Below are positions 51,101-60,185 of a DNA stretch of 64,000 bases, piece by piece. Within the stretch, counting starts at the first letter, position 1. The number at the start of each line of letters is the position of its first letter. The notes under the pieces were generated by a model. The model was not told the DNA's origin and did not search any database. It was given only the letters and a program-made list of their open reading frames with translations. The translations under genes and the position numbers were made by a program. The DNA lies in assembly GCF_003149105.1 (NCBI RefSeq), contig NZ_QGDS01000003.1, forward strand, positions 161,674 to 225,673, in the 5' to 3' direction. The DNA is from Faecalicatena contorta. Lineage in GTDB: Bacteria > Bacillota > Clostridia > Lachnospirales > Lachnospiraceae.

Positions 51101-52614
51101 TTAACAAAGGTACTGAACCGGTCAACAACTTCACCATTTACTACCTTCACCGCTCCGATTTCAATAATTTTATCCTTGATGGAGCTGAAACCGGTAGTCT
51201 CAAGGTCAAACACAATATACGTGCCATCCAGATTCTCATCCCCGGCATTCACTGCAATATCCGTCAAATCATCTACAATGTAGCCCTCCACACCATAAAG
51301 AATTTTGAATGGATCATCCTTATCTAATGTGTGGATATAGTGGTTTGCATCGGGAAAAGACTGTACCACACCGTGATCTGTGATTGCAATTGCAGGGTGC
51401 CCCCAGTCATGCGCTCTTTTCACAATGTCCTTCACTTCAGAAGCACCGTCCATATCACTCATTTTCGTATGGCAGTGAAGCTCCACCCGCTTCCTGGGAC
51501 TCAAATCATCTCTGGATACCGTAAAGTCACCACTTTTTTTGATTCCGGTCACCGAACCAATGGTCAGCTCTCCATCAAATTTGTCAATAGTTGTAATTCC
51601 CTTTATTTTAACAAAAATGCCCTTCTTCAACTCTCCTAAAAGCTCGGGGAGCTGGTCATTGCGAGCAAACATCTTAATCGTAATCGTATCTGTAAAGTCG
51701 GTCACGGCAAACATAAGAATGGTCTTTTCATTCCTGATTTCTCTGGTATCAAAGTTGATAATCTTACCGTGGATTGTGATTTCTCCCATCTCACCAACAA
51801 CCTGGTCCAGTTTGATTGGCTCATCCTCAAAATTCTTTCCATATATGAGACTTGGGTCATCCCCCTGCTTCAAAGGCCTGTAGAAATCCTTCTTTTTGAA
51901 ATTCTTTTTCTGGAAATCTCCCTTTCTCTCAGAATTTCCTTTCTGCTCGCTGGACCCATCTTTTTTCTGCTCTCCTTTTTGAGCAGCACCATCTTCCGAG
52001 TATTCCTCTCCACGCTGCCTGGCCCGGCGCTCAAAGATGGCCCGGACTTCCTGCCTTACCCTTTGTTCATCGTATTCCCGGTCTTTCCCGCCTTCAGATT
52101 CCCGGTAAGTAACACGGATATCTGCCTTCATATGAAACCTTTTTTCAAAAATTTCATGGAGCAGATTTACAATGTGTTCTTTTTTCCCCTCTGACACTAT
52201 GGTGTCGGGCATTTCCAAATATAAAATATCCGCTCCCTCAAAATCCATCTTGGCCTGCTCGAACATATTAGAAGCCAGAACACTATGCTGTTTCAATTCC
52301 TGCACAATACTGTCATGATATTCCATCATTAATGTGCTTGGCGTATACTGCTCAGACAAAGCGTACTGTTCTTCCAGCCGGATGTTGATTCCCTGCCCTT
52401 TGAAAAGCTGGTCTCTGATTTTCTGCTCCATCTGCCAAATATGTTTCTTTTGAATCAAATGTCTGCTGAAAATATAGATATGTAAAAAATCATGTTTGGA
52501 ATTTGTTGTGATTTTTTGCACCTCTACATCGTCAAACAACATCTGTATATCATCCTCTACCTTTAGTGTAGGGAAAACTCTAAAAAAGACTTTTTCATTT
52601 ACTATCTTTTCCAA
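48103..52614 (-). CDS. polC: DNA polymerase III, PolC-type alpha subunit
   Basis: A 1503-residue replicative polymerase of low-GC Gram-positives. Order: N-terminal domain (1-180); a charged linker; OB-fold (about 275-360); PHP domain starting LHCHT at 379-383; an inserted 3'-5' proofreading exonuclease starting FDLETTG at 469-475; then the rest of PHP, the palm-fingers and C-terminal HhH part. Starts with TTG at 52614: AGGAG lies 8 bases upstream and no ATG is near. Its start overlaps the end of ispG by 13 bases, so translation is coupled. Length is usual (1430-1500). Confidence 0.96.
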   Translation of the reverse strand: MEKIVNEKVFFRVFPTLKVEDDIQMLFDDVEVQKITTNSKHDFLHIYIFSRHLIQKKHIWQMEQKIRDQLFKGQGINIRLEEQYALSEQYTPSTLMMEYHDSIVQELKQHSVLASNMFEQAKMDFEGADILYLEMPDTIVSEGKKEHIVNLLHEIFEKRFHMKADIRVTYRESEGGKDREYDEQRVRQEVRAIFERRARQRGEEYSEDGAAQKGEQKKDGSSEQKGNSERKGDFQKKNFKKKDFYRPLKQGDDPSLIYGKNFEDEPIKLDQVVGEMGEITIHGKIINFDTREIRNEKTILMFAVTDFTDTITIKMFARNDQLPELLGELKKGIFVKIKGITTIDKFDGELTIGSVTGIKKSGDFTVSRDDLSPRKRVELHCHTKMSDMDGASEVKDIVKRAHDWGHPAIAITDHGVVQSFPDANHYIHTLDKDDPFKILYGVEGYIVDDLTDIAVNAGDENLDGTYIVFDLETTGFSSIKDKIIEIGAVKVVNGEVVDRFSTFVNPKRPIPFEITQLTGITDEMVIESPDIETILPQFLEFAGDGVLVAHNAGFDVGFIEQNCRYQEIVPNFVYVDTVALARVLLPTLSRYKLNVVAKALGIPLENHHRAVDDAKATAEIFMKFVQMLREQNINTLKEVNQFGDMNPNAIRKLPTYHVIILIQNDIGRFNLYQLISQSHLTYYNRRPRIPKSVLNRHREGLIVGSACEAGELYQAILNKRSSEFIARLADFYDYYEIQPVGNNWFMVESEKYPDINSVEDLQEINREIVELGEKFKKPVVGTCDVHFLDPGDEVYRRIIMAGKGFSDADSQPPLYLRTTEEMLEEFEYLGSAKARDVVIENPNKICDMIEKISPINPNKCPPVIENSEQDLRDICYNKAHELYGPDLPKPVFERLERELNSIISNGYSVMYIIAQKLVWKSNEDGYLVGSRGSVGSSFVATMAGITEVNPLSPHYYCKKCHYNDFDSDEVKAFAGGCGFDMPDKTCPVCGEQLVKDGFDIPFETFLGFKGDKEPDIDLNFSGDYQAKAHKYTEIIFGEGHTFKAGTIGTLADKTAFGYVKNYYEERGHRKRKCEIDRITVGCTGIRRSTGQHPGGIVVLPHGHDINEFTPVQHPANDMTTDIITTHFDYHSIDHNLLKLDILGHDDPTMIRTLEEYITSDAMDNEYNEANPFIATKIPLDDKKVLSLFHDTSALKIKPEDIDGCKLGCLGIPEFGTEFVIQMVQDAKPQSLSDLIRISGLSHGTNVWLGNAQELVKSGKATISTCICTRDDIMVYLINQGVDSALSFTIMESVRKGKGLKPEWETAMKEKDVPDWYIWSCKQISYMFPKAHAAAYVMMAYRIAYCKVNYPLAYYGAYFGIRANAFSYEIMCQGKEKLDYYMKDYKRRADSLSNKEQDVLKDMRIVQEMYARGFEFLPLDIYKAKAAKFQIIDGKLMPPLSSIEGMGEKAAEAVEEASKNGAYLSLDDFRQRTKVSKTVIDLMAELGLFGNLPQSNQLSLFDLV

Positions 52615-53663
52615 TTCAACAACTCCTGTCGCAAGGTTTCCAGAAGCTCCTCTTCCTTTACCTTTTTCACAATCTCACCTTTTTTTATCAAAAGTCCCTC
52701 ACCGACTCCCCCGGCAATGCCGATGTCAGCCTCTCGTGCTTCTCCGGGCCCGTTTACCACACAGCCCATGACAGCCACCTTGATGTCCAGAGGGATGTCT
52801 GCCACCATGTCTTCTACCTGATTTGCAAGGTCAATTAAATCTATTCTTGTTCTTCCGCAAGTTGGGCAGGATACTACTTCAACGCCTCCTTTGCGAAGCC
52901 CCAGTGTTTTCAATACGAGCTTGGCAGTTTTTATTTCCTCCACAGGATCCCCTGTGAGGGAAACGCGGATTGTATTGCCAATCCCTTCATATAGGATAAT
53001 CCCTAAGCCTACGGAGGATTTTACATTTCCCGAGTAAACAGTGCCGGCTTCCGTAATCCCTACATGCAATGGGTAGGAACACTTTTCGGCAATCAGTTCA
53101 TGAGCCTTCACGCACATAATGACGTCTGAAGATTTGATGCTCACAACCAGATTATCATACCCCATCTCTTCAATCATTCTTACTTTATCAAGAGCACTCT
53201 CTGCAAGTCCCCGGGCTGTCACTCCACCGTATTTTTCAAGCAAATGCTTTTCCAGAGAACCGCTGTTAACCCCTACACGGATAGGAACCTGATATTCCTT
53301 TGCTTTTTCTACCACTGCGCGCAGACGTTCCTCGTTTCCAATATTTCCAGGATTAATTCGGATCTTGTCAGCCCCATTTTCTATTGCGGCAATTGCAAGC
53401 CTGTAATCAAAATGAATATCTGCAACAAGAGGACTGTGAATCTGCCTGCGAATCTCCTTCAATGCAAGCGCTGCCTCCATTGTAGGCACTGCACAGCGGA
53501 TAATTTCACAGCCCGCCGCTTCCAGCTTCTGTATCTGTGCCACGGTAGCTTCCACATCCTCTGTTTTCGTATTCGTCATAGACTGGATGGCAACCGGATG
53601 GCTTCCGCCGATTACCACGTCTCCTATTTTAATTTCTTTTGTTTTTTTCCGTAAAATACTCAT
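52602..53663 (-). CDS. ispG: 4-hydroxy-3-methylbut-2-enyl diphosphate synthase (flavodoxin)
   Basis: A 353-residue iron-sulfur enzyme of the MEP isoprenoid pathway. TIM-barrel part to about 260 (HPVAIQSMTNT; LVADIHFDYRLA; KIRINPGNIG), then the [4Fe-4S] domain with CPTCGR near 262-267 and GCVVNGPGEA near 296-305, the Cys ligands. Converts MEcPP to HMBPP. Fifteen extra codons are open upstream; GAAAGGA before the ATG at 53663 is chosen. Overlaps polC by 13 bases; both lie in one transcript. Confidence 0.96.
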   Translation of the reverse strand: MSILRKKTKEIKIGDVVIGGSHPVAIQSMTNTKTEDVEATVAQIQKLEAAGCEIIRCAVPTMEAALALKEIRRQIHSPLVADIHFDYRLAIAAIENGADKIRINPGNIGNEERLRAVVEKAKEYQVPIRVGVNSGSLEKHLLEKYGGVTARGLAESALDKVRMIEEMGYDNLVVSIKSSDVIMCVKAHELIAEKCSYPLHVGITEAGTVYSGNVKSSVGLGIILYEGIGNTIRVSLTGDPVEEIKTAKLVLKTLGLRKGGVEVVSCPTCGRTRIDLIDLANQVEDMVADIPLDIKVAVMGCVVNGPGEAREADIGIAGGVGEGLLIKKGEIVKKVKEEELLETLRQELLNWKR

Positions 53664-53699
53664 ACCTGAACGTCCTTTCTCTTTTTTACAAATTTCCGG

Positions 53700-53838
53700 G
53701 AACGCCAAAGCGCGGTCGCTTAGCGGCCATTTTCCTTATGCGCGTAGTGTGATCCCCCGGAGGATCTTTATATAGTAGGAAACGCAGTTTCTCACTATAT
53801 AAAGAATAAACAGGGAGCAAATTCCCCCTGCTTATCTG
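53700..53838. repeat. intergenic region with inverted repeats upstream of ispG
   Basis: Contains GATCC/GGATC (about 53751-53766), and an 18-bp-arm imperfect hairpin (53766-53804, CTTTATATAGT arms, two mismatches, three-base loop). GC-rich repeat-like text GCGCGGTCGCTTAGCGGCC sits next to them. Possibly the terminator of the upstream small protein gene or a dispersed repeat; the ispG promoter must also be here. Confidence 0.5.
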
Positions 53839-54297
53839 TTACTTTTTATCAAATATCATCTGTTCTCCATATTCTCTGTCTGTCAGAATTAACACCCTAT
53901 TTTCAATATTATAATCATAGGTACCTTCCATCATACCTGCCACGGACTCCAGACTGTCTGAGGTCACAGCCCCGTCTGAAGAATCCGCTGCCTGCCGTAC
54001 TGCCTCTTCTGAAACATGCAGGGTGAATGTCTTTGTCTCTTTATCAATATTGTATTTTGTAGTCACAGATACATCCGCATCCTCAAATTCACCGGGCCAT
54101 TCCAGTACTGCGGTGTCATTCCCTATGATGGACATCACCAGATTACTGTCTTCATGGCTCCATCTGCCTTCTAATGGATTGGCGGTAAAAAGTTTTATTA
54201 CAAAAAAGGTTGCTATGATGATAATCAACACTGTAGATACAGTCATCACAGTTTTCCATATTTGATTTCTTTTTTCTTCGTTGTTCTTTGCAATCAT
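53839..54297 (-). CDS. single-pass membrane protein of unknown function (152 aa)
   Basis: A 152-residue protein: basic N-terminus (KNNEEKRNQIWK), one membrane helix at about 17-38 (VMTVSTVLIIIIATFFVIKLF), then an extracytoplasmic acidic domain of about 110 residues with beta-type sequence (LEGRWSHEDSNLVMSIIGND; TFTLHVSEEAV; RVLILTDREYGEQMIFDKK). The GRW...L opening resembles small lipocalin-like or DUF-type domains seen in Clostridia, but I cannot name the family. The frame is open 47 codons upstream; AAGAAGGGAAGA before the ATG at 54297 was preferred. No operon partner is evident. Confidence 0.75.
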   Translation of the reverse strand: MIAKNNEEKRNQIWKTVMTVSTVLIIIIATFFVIKLFTANPLEGRWSHEDSNLVMSIIGNDTAVLEWPGEFEDADVSVTTKYNIDKETKTFTLHVSEEAVRQAADSSDGAVTSDSLESVAGMMEGTYDYNIENRVLILTDREYGEQMIFDKK

Positions 54298-54469
54298 GCA
54301 TATTCTTCCCTTCTTTTTCCTTCTTTTTATTATACGGACTTTCATGTACCCTGTCAATGGAAGTGTGGATATAGAAAAAGAGACGTCCGCTTTGCGGCAG
54401 AATACATCTTCGTGGGAGTGTGCTTTGACCAGGGGCATATTATTCAGTGATTTTTAATCATCAAATAAA

Positions 54470-54509
54470 ATAAGTTACTGTTTAGCTTGTCAGCTTTACA
54501 GTAACTTAT
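54470..54509 (-). terminator. intrinsic terminator of the P-type ATPase gene
   Basis: ATAAGTTACTGT and its exact complement around a 16-base loop, followed on the minus strand by TTTATTTG; about 15 bases after the stop. Confidence 0.8.
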
Positions 54510-54524
54510 GTATTACAGATTGTT

Positions 54525-56837
54525 TTATTGCATCGAACGGGAATGAAACAGCACACGCTCAATCAGCATGAAAACAACAACACCCCCGGCAAAGCACACA
54601 ATTGTGCCAAGTGTTGGCAACGGCAGCTTGATAATCTTATGGAACAGTGCTACAGCGGTATAAAAACCAACGCTCATTGTTGTCATTAAGAAGATTCTTA
54701 GCGGATTGAATGGCCGGCAAATTTTATAAACAGCCTGAATTCCTGCGAATCCCACCAAAGCGTATAAAAGCAGGCTTATCTGCTCTGTGTTTATAGGCAG
54801 ACGCGGCCACAAAATCAAAATACCCAGATAACAAAATACAAAAGCCAGTGCGTTAGGGAGTGCCCGGCGTAAGACCTCAGGCAGAAAACGACCGGTTACC
54901 TTTTTGTTATCCGGTTCAAAGGAAAGGAAAAAGCTTGGGTATCCTTCGATTGCCAAATCAATCAACGTAATCTGTATCGGGATAAAGGGAAATGGAATGT
55001 TAAACAGCAAGCATATCAGAGCCACCAATGCAGAATACAGGGTTTTCACAAAGAATACGCCTGCCGCTCTGGTAATATTATTGACACACCGGCGCCCCTC
55101 GCTCAGCACATTGGGCAGTGATGCGAAGTTTGAATCAATCAGCACAAGCTGTGAAATCTGCTTAACGGCATCACTTCCTTCGGCAACCGCAATGCTGCAA
55201 TCAGCCTCGCGTAAAGCCAGCAAATCATTCACACCATCCCCGGTCATCGCAACTGAACGTCCCTTTTCCTGCAGTGCCTGCACGATTTGCTTCTTTTGTA
55301 CCGGTGAAACTCTGCCAAACACAGAATAATCCAGGGCGGCTTGTTTCACCTCGCTCTCTTCGGTGAGACGGCTCATATCAATACAGTTCTTGGCATCCGG
55401 AAGTCCCGCCTGCGCCGCCAGTACAGCAACCGTTTTGGGGTTGTCACCGGAAATGATTTTTATATCCACACCCTCCTTTGCAAAAAATTCAAGGGTTGCG
55501 GCTGCCTGCTTACGCAGTGGATCAACCAGTGTAATGGCGGCCAGCAAACGTATCCGGGGCAATTGGTTATGTTCAATCGTTCCTTCTGCAATGCCGGCTG
55601 CCAGCACCCTCTTTCCGTTAGCAATGGCAAGCTGTATGTTTTTCGGCAAAGCAGCAGTATCCATCTTTTCCGGAGCACCGATTACAAAAGTTCCAATTTT
55701 CTCAAAAGAAATTGCACTCCATTTTCGTTCAGATGAAAACGCAATCTTCTTTACCATCTTATATTTGTTATTCGTTTGAAAGTGAGCCTTCAGTGCTAAA
55801 AAAGTTGCATTGTTATCCACACTGTTCTCCAAAAAACAGCCCATCAGTTCAGCAAATGGAAGCTCAGGATCCTTACAAAGCTCACATACTGATTCAACCT
55901 TCATGTTACCCTCGGTCAGGGTTCCGGTCTTATCCAGGCAGAGTGTATCCACATGAGCAAGTGTTTCCAGTGAATATAATTCCTGTACCAGCACCTTTTG
56001 CCTGGAAAGCTTTTGGATACCCACAGCCAAACTGATACTGATGAGCAGCATCAGCCCCTTAGGCAGCAGCCCAAGAAGTGCTGCCGCGGTGGTAACAACC
56101 GACTCCGGCAGCGTTCCGTTTCGTAAAAAAAATGCCTGTACAAACAAAAGGACACCCAGCGGCACAATCAGAAAGCCCGTAAATTTCGTTACCTTGCGCA
56201 TGGAGGAAATCATCTCGGAATTCACCTTGCGCAGTTTTTTAACTTCATTGGTGATTTTCGCGGTGTAGCTTTCACTGCCGACATGCTCAACTCTGGCACG
56301 GCACTCCCCACTGACCACATAGCTGCCTGAATACAAATGTTCGCCGTTTTTTTTGTAAATCGGATCGGATTCCCCCGTCAGCATCGATTCATTCACTTCT
56401 ATTTCGCCGGTTGACACGACACAGTCGGCGCAAACCTGCTTACCGCTGACAAGAAGCACAATATCATCTTGAACAACTTCCCCAAGCGGGATTGTGTGCA
56501 GTTTGCCGCCGCGGATGACCTCAGCAGATGGGATAAAGATTAACGATAATTCGTCGACCAGCTTTTTAGCATGCAGCTCCTGCACAATTCCAATTGTTGT
56601 ATTAATTGTGATAATAACGATAAACAAGCAGTTTTGCCATGCGCCTACGGATAGGAGTGCAATGGTAATTAACACATTAAAAAGGTTGAAGAGTGTGCAT
56701 ATATTATCTTTGTAAATTTGTGCGGTTGATTTTGCAACCGGCGGTGGCTGGATATTAACCAGCCCTGCCTCTTTACGTTCTTTTACTTGTTCGGGGGTTA
56801 GACCGAATTTGGGATCAATCAAGTTTCTGTTGCTCAT
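54525..56837 (-). CDS. P-type cation-transporting ATPase (CtpE/CaxP-like)
   Basis: A 770-residue P-type ATPase. Actuator loop LTGES near 152-156; membrane helix M4 with LLGLLPKGLMLLISISLAVG near 248-267; phosphorylation site DKTGTLTEG near 297-305; hinge TGDGVND near 513-519; six C-terminal membrane helices. No N-terminal heavy-metal-binding domain and no CPC motif, excluding copper/zinc types. The sequence resembles pneumococcal CaxP and mycobacterial CtpE, which export Ca2+; that substrate is inferred. Single gene, with its own terminator. Confidence 0.88.
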   Translation of the reverse strand: MSNRNLIDPKFGLTPEQVKERKEAGLVNIQPPPVAKSTAQIYKDNICTLFNLFNVLITIALLSVGAWQNCLFIVIITINTTIGIVQELHAKKLVDELSLIFIPSAEVIRGGKLHTIPLGEVVQDDIVLLVSGKQVCADCVVSTGEIEVNESMLTGESDPIYKKNGEHLYSGSYVVSGECRARVEHVGSESYTAKITNEVKKLRKVNSEMISSMRKVTKFTGFLIVPLGVLLFVQAFFLRNGTLPESVVTTAAALLGLLPKGLMLLISISLAVGIQKLSRQKVLVQELYSLETLAHVDTLCLDKTGTLTEGNMKVESVCELCKDPELPFAELMGCFLENSVDNNATFLALKAHFQTNNKYKMVKKIAFSSERKWSAISFEKIGTFVIGAPEKMDTAALPKNIQLAIANGKRVLAAGIAEGTIEHNQLPRIRLLAAITLVDPLRKQAAATLEFFAKEGVDIKIISGDNPKTVAVLAAQAGLPDAKNCIDMSRLTEESEVKQAALDYSVFGRVSPVQKKQIVQALQEKGRSVAMTGDGVNDLLALREADCSIAVAEGSDAVKQISQLVLIDSNFASLPNVLSEGRRCVNNITRAAGVFFVKTLYSALVALICLLFNIPFPFIPIQITLIDLAIEGYPSFFLSFEPDNKKVTGRFLPEVLRRALPNALAFVFCYLGILILWPRLPINTEQISLLLYALVGFAGIQAVYKICRPFNPLRIFLMTTMSVGFYTAVALFHKIIKLPLPTLGTIVCFAGGVVVFMLIERVLFHSRSMQ

Positions 56838-56912
56838 TCGTAATGCCCTTTCTTTAAAAACAAGATTTTACACCTGCAGCTTTGCGTCTTAGTAGAAGTT
56901 TACTACTGAATA

Positions 56913-57980
56913 TCAACTATTTTTCAGCTTTTCCTGCAAAAAGTTGAACAGTATGTTCATTTCCTCTTTGGTCCCAATGGTAATACGCAAATACTGCCTT
57001 ATTCTCTCACTATTCCAATGTCTGACATAAATGCCCTCTTTCTTTAATGCCTGAAACAATTCCTCTGCATCATACTCCGGGTGGGTGGCAAATATGAAAT
57101 TGGCTTTTGCATCGGGAAACTGAAAGCCTAATTCTTTTAGCTCTTTCTTGGACCATTCCCGTGTCTCAACTATTTTGTCCGTTACTTCTTTAAAATACGC
57201 TTTATCCCTCACAGCCTCGATGCCGCATACTAAAGAGGGCAGATTCATAGTGTAGGAATTGAAAGAATATTTCGCATCATTCAAATATTTTATTAATTCC
57301 GGATTTCCTATGGCATATCCTATTCTCATGCCTGCCATAGATCTTGCCTTAGAAAAGGTTTGCACAACAATAAGATTGGGATACTTGTCCAAAAGCTCCA
57401 GAGCCGACCTGCCTGCAAAATCTATATAAGCTTCATCCACAATCACAATTACATCCTGATTATGTTCTAGAATGTCTTCCACAAATTCCAAATTCTCATA
57501 TACCGCCGTAGGGGCATTGGGGTTCGGGAATATAATCCCTCCATTTTCTTTGTAGTAGTCCTCTTTTTGTATACAGAACGCCTCATCCAGACTGGGGCAC
57601 TCATAAGGAATGCGGTAAAGCTCAGCCCAGACCTTATAAAAAGAATATGTAATATCAGGAAACAGGATTGGTTTCTCTGAATTAAAAAATGTCAGGAAAC
57701 ACATCGCCAGCACATCATCAGAACCAACTCCCACAAACACCTGGTCTTTTTTTACGTGATAATAGTCCGCCAGCGCATCTGTCAGCTCTTCAGCCGCCGG
57801 GTCCGGATACAGACGGAGCCGGTCATATTCCAAATCTTTCAGTGCTTTCAAAACTCCCGGTGCCGGAGGATACGGATTTTCATTTGTATTCAGCTTAATA
57901 ACTTTGTTCTGGGGCTGTTCACCCGGTACATACGGTTCTACCCTGCGGATATTTTTCAAAACATTAGCATTTAACTCCAT
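56913..57980 (-). CDS. hisC: histidinol-phosphate aminotransferase
   Basis: A 355-residue PLP enzyme of the HisC family: LNTNENPYPPAP near 30-41, GSDDVLAMCF near 86-95, FPNPNAPTAVYEN near 150-162, DEAYIDFAG near 180-188, the PLP-Lys in TFSKARSMAGMRIGYAIG near 212-229, and the phosphate-binding Arg in RQYLRITIG near 335. Converts imidazole-acetol phosphate to histidinol phosphate; the family also transaminates aromatic amino acids. No other histidine genes are in the window. It follows the next aminotransferase gene by 14 bases, so both are co-transcribed. Confidence 0.9.
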   Translation of the reverse strand: MELNANVLKNIRRVEPYVPGEQPQNKVIKLNTNENPYPPAPGVLKALKDLEYDRLRLYPDPAAEELTDALADYYHVKKDQVFVGVGSDDVLAMCFLTFFNSEKPILFPDITYSFYKVWAELYRIPYECPSLDEAFCIQKEDYYKENGGIIFPNPNAPTAVYENLEFVEDILEHNQDVIVIVDEAYIDFAGRSALELLDKYPNLIVVQTFSKARSMAGMRIGYAIGNPELIKYLNDAKYSFNSYTMNLPSLVCGIEAVRDKAYFKEVTDKIVETREWSKKELKELGFQFPDAKANFIFATHPEYDAEELFQALKKEGIYVRHWNSERIRQYLRITIGTKEEMNILFNFLQEKLKNS

Positions 57981-57994
57981 TTGGTGGCTCCTGT

Positions 57995-59182
57995 CTATTT
58001 GTACTCTGCTGCCAGATCTGCAAATTTAGGCAGCGAATTTACAATTGTTTCATAAGATACACAATATGCAAGACGCACGTATCCAGGACATCCAAAAGAA
58101 GACCCGGGAACGATAAGAATGTTGTACTTCTTAGCCGCCGCACAGAATTCCTTTTCATCTGCCACAGGAGACTTCACGAACAGATAGAAGGCGCCTTCCG
58201 GTTTAATACATTCAAATCCCAGTTCTTTTAATCCATTATATAATGTCTCCCGGTTCCTGTCGTAATAGGAGATATCTGTTTTTTCATTAAGACACTTTTT
58301 CACAATCTTCTGCTGGAGCGTTGGAGCATTGACAAATCCCAGAATTCTGTTTGCCACATTTGCCGCACTGATTAATTTTTCACTGTCAGCCGCTTCATCC
58401 GGAATAACCAGATAACCGATACGTTCTCCCGGAAGAGATAATGATTTACTGTAAGAGTATCCTACCACCGTATTCGCATAATACTTTGTCAAATATGGAA
58501 CTTCTACTCCGTCATAAGCCAGTTCTCTGTATGGTTCATCTGATACGAGGTAAATCTCAGTTCCAAATTCTTTCTGCTTAGCTTCCATAATCGCTGCCAT
58601 CTTTTTGATGGTTTCCAGAGAATATACTACACCAGTGGGATTATTGGGGGTATTGACAATGACTACTTTTGTTTTGGAGGTAATCTTCTCCTGAAACTCA
58701 TCCAGCTTAGGCTGGAAGTCAACCGTATTTGGAGATATCTCCACAAGTACCCCGTCATAATTACTTGTATAACTTCTGTATTCACCAAAATAAGGAGCAA
58801 ATGCAATGACTTCATCTCCCGGATTCAGCAAAGACTTGAGAATAACATTTAAGCCGCCCGCAGCCCCTACTGTCATAATAATATTCTTTGCATCAAAGGC
58901 TGTCTGGAATCTGGCATTCAAGGAATCTGCCACAGCTTGTCTTACATCCTGATATCCTGCATTGCTGTTCGTATACCCGTGAAGTACAACCGGATCTTCT
59001 TCATCCAGGATTCCCCGGATTGCAGCTTTCACAGCCTCAGGAGCCGGCACGTTTGGGTTTCCCAAACTAAAATCATATACATTCTCTGCTCCATAAATTC
59101 CTGCCAAACGGTTGCCCTCTTCAAACATTGCCCGGATTGCAGAACTATTCGCGACCATATTTTCCATTTTCTTTGAAATCAT
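57995..59182 (-). CDS. PLP-dependent aminotransferase, class I/II
   Basis: A 395-residue aminotransferase: DFSLGNPNVPAPEAVK near 38-53, TVGAAGGLNVILKSLLNPGDEV near 103-124, NTPNNPTGVVYS near 177-188, DEPYRELAYDG near 212-222, the PLP-Lys in YSYSKSLSLPGERIGYLV near 238-255, and the Arg in YVRLAYC near the C-terminus. Closest in feel to the Asp/AlaT-like subgroup, substrate not assigned. The frame is open 12 codons upstream; GAGGGAG before the ATG at 59182 was chosen. Upstream of hisC in one operon; preceded by the DUF2156 gene with a 19-base gap, so possibly a three-gene transcript. Confidence 0.88.
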   Translation of the reverse strand: MISKKMENMVANSSAIRAMFEEGNRLAGIYGAENVYDFSLGNPNVPAPEAVKAAIRGILDEEDPVVLHGYTNSNAGYQDVRQAVADSLNARFQTAFDAKNIIMTVGAAGGLNVILKSLLNPGDEVIAFAPYFGEYRSYTSNYDGVLVEISPNTVDFQPKLDEFQEKITSKTKVVIVNTPNNPTGVVYSLETIKKMAAIMEAKQKEFGTEIYLVSDEPYRELAYDGVEVPYLTKYYANTVVGYSYSKSLSLPGERIGYLVIPDEAADSEKLISAANVANRILGFVNAPTLQQKIVKKCLNEKTDISYYDRNRETLYNGLKELGFECIKPEGAFYLFVKSPVADEKEFCAAAKKYNILIVPGSSFGCPGYVRLAYCVSYETIVNSLPKFADLAAEYK

Positions 59183-59201
59183 CGTCTTTTCTCCCTCTTT
59201 T

Positions 59202-60098
59202 TTATTTTCTTGTAACAATTCCTTTTTCTACCATAAAAGCCGGTCTGTAGGAAAGTTTTGCCTTCCTCAGTCCCTCTGCTCCAGCATCATCTTCCCGGTT
59301 CACATACTTATAATCTGAACATTCATGTTCTACGAACTGCTGATTAATCATTGTGTATGAACCTTCTATATCTGAAAATGCTTTCTCAATATGCACAACA
59401 AATGTATCTTTACAAATCGGCTCTCCTGTTGTAAATGCAACAATTTTTCCATTTACCCTGAGAACTCCTCCTATCTGCCCCAATTCTTTATACAAACGCA
59501 GAGAATTGAGTGTTACGCACATTTCTGCGTTTTTCACCGGGTCGTCTTCGCAGCCGTTGAGTTCCCGCCATTTCAGTGCCATCTGAAAACATTCTTCCAG
59601 GTTCTCTTCACATAAGGCTTCATACCTCCAGTCAGTATACAAATTCTTAAACTTGTTGATGTGATTTCTTTTACTATGCAGTTTCTTACCTGATAAGGTG
59701 GAAAGCTTCTCAGATTCATAAACATAATCTGCCGCATCCCGTACATATTCTATTTGAAATTCACCTGGATACCATTCATCCATCTGTGCAAAGTTTTCCT
59801 TGGTTACATTATAAAGCTTTAACGGATATCCTTGTTCCTGACTATATTTCATAAGAAATTCCAGTGCATTCTTAACACACTGCTTCTCTCCTGCCGGGTA
59901 GGAAAACGCAAGTCCTTCCTCTACATTTCTGAATACCAGGGCATCTTCTATTACTGCATATTTTACCTTATAATATCTTGACCATAAATATACATTACAA
60001 AATGTCCTGTCACAGCTTCTGCTTGGCGCCTTGCTAAAATAAGAACTGATCATTTCCTGATCTTCCAGCTCCGGCCGTTTAAATATTATTTCATCCAT
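59202..60098 (-). CDS. DUF2156 / phosphatidylglycerol lysyltransferase-like protein
   Basis: A 298-residue soluble protein with a GNAT-like double fold. Markers: CDRTFCNVYLWSRYY near 29-43, YVYESEKLSTLSGKKLHSKRNHINKF near 126-151, IEKAFSDIEGSYTMINQQF near 237-255, and YVNREDDAGAEGLRKAKLSYRP near 265-286. This matches the DUF2156 family, the catalytic domain of MprF-like aminoacyl-lipid transferases, but without the membrane flippase, so the substrate is unknown. Ten extra codons are open upstream and the ribosome site (AGAGGAAAG) is unusually far (about 12-16 bases) from the ATG at 60098; the start is uncertain. Confidence 0.8.
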   Translation of the reverse strand: MDEIIFKRPELEDQEMISSYFSKAPSRSCDRTFCNVYLWSRYYKVKYAVIEDALVFRNVEEGLAFSYPAGEKQCVKNALEFLMKYSQEQGYPLKLYNVTKENFAQMDEWYPGEFQIEYVRDAADYVYESEKLSTLSGKKLHSKRNHINKFKNLYTDWRYEALCEENLEECFQMALKWRELNGCEDDPVKNAEMCVTLNSLRLYKELGQIGGVLRVNGKIVAFTTGEPICKDTFVVHIEKAFSDIEGSYTMINQQFVEHECSDYKYVNREDDAGAEGLRKAKLSYRPAFMVEKGIVTRK

Positions 60099-60185
60099 TT
60101 TTATCTTTTTCTTTCCTCTCTTTCGCATTTCATTAGTATAGCATACTTTTCATTTATCTGACAATCTTTCTAATTTATCTATCTA

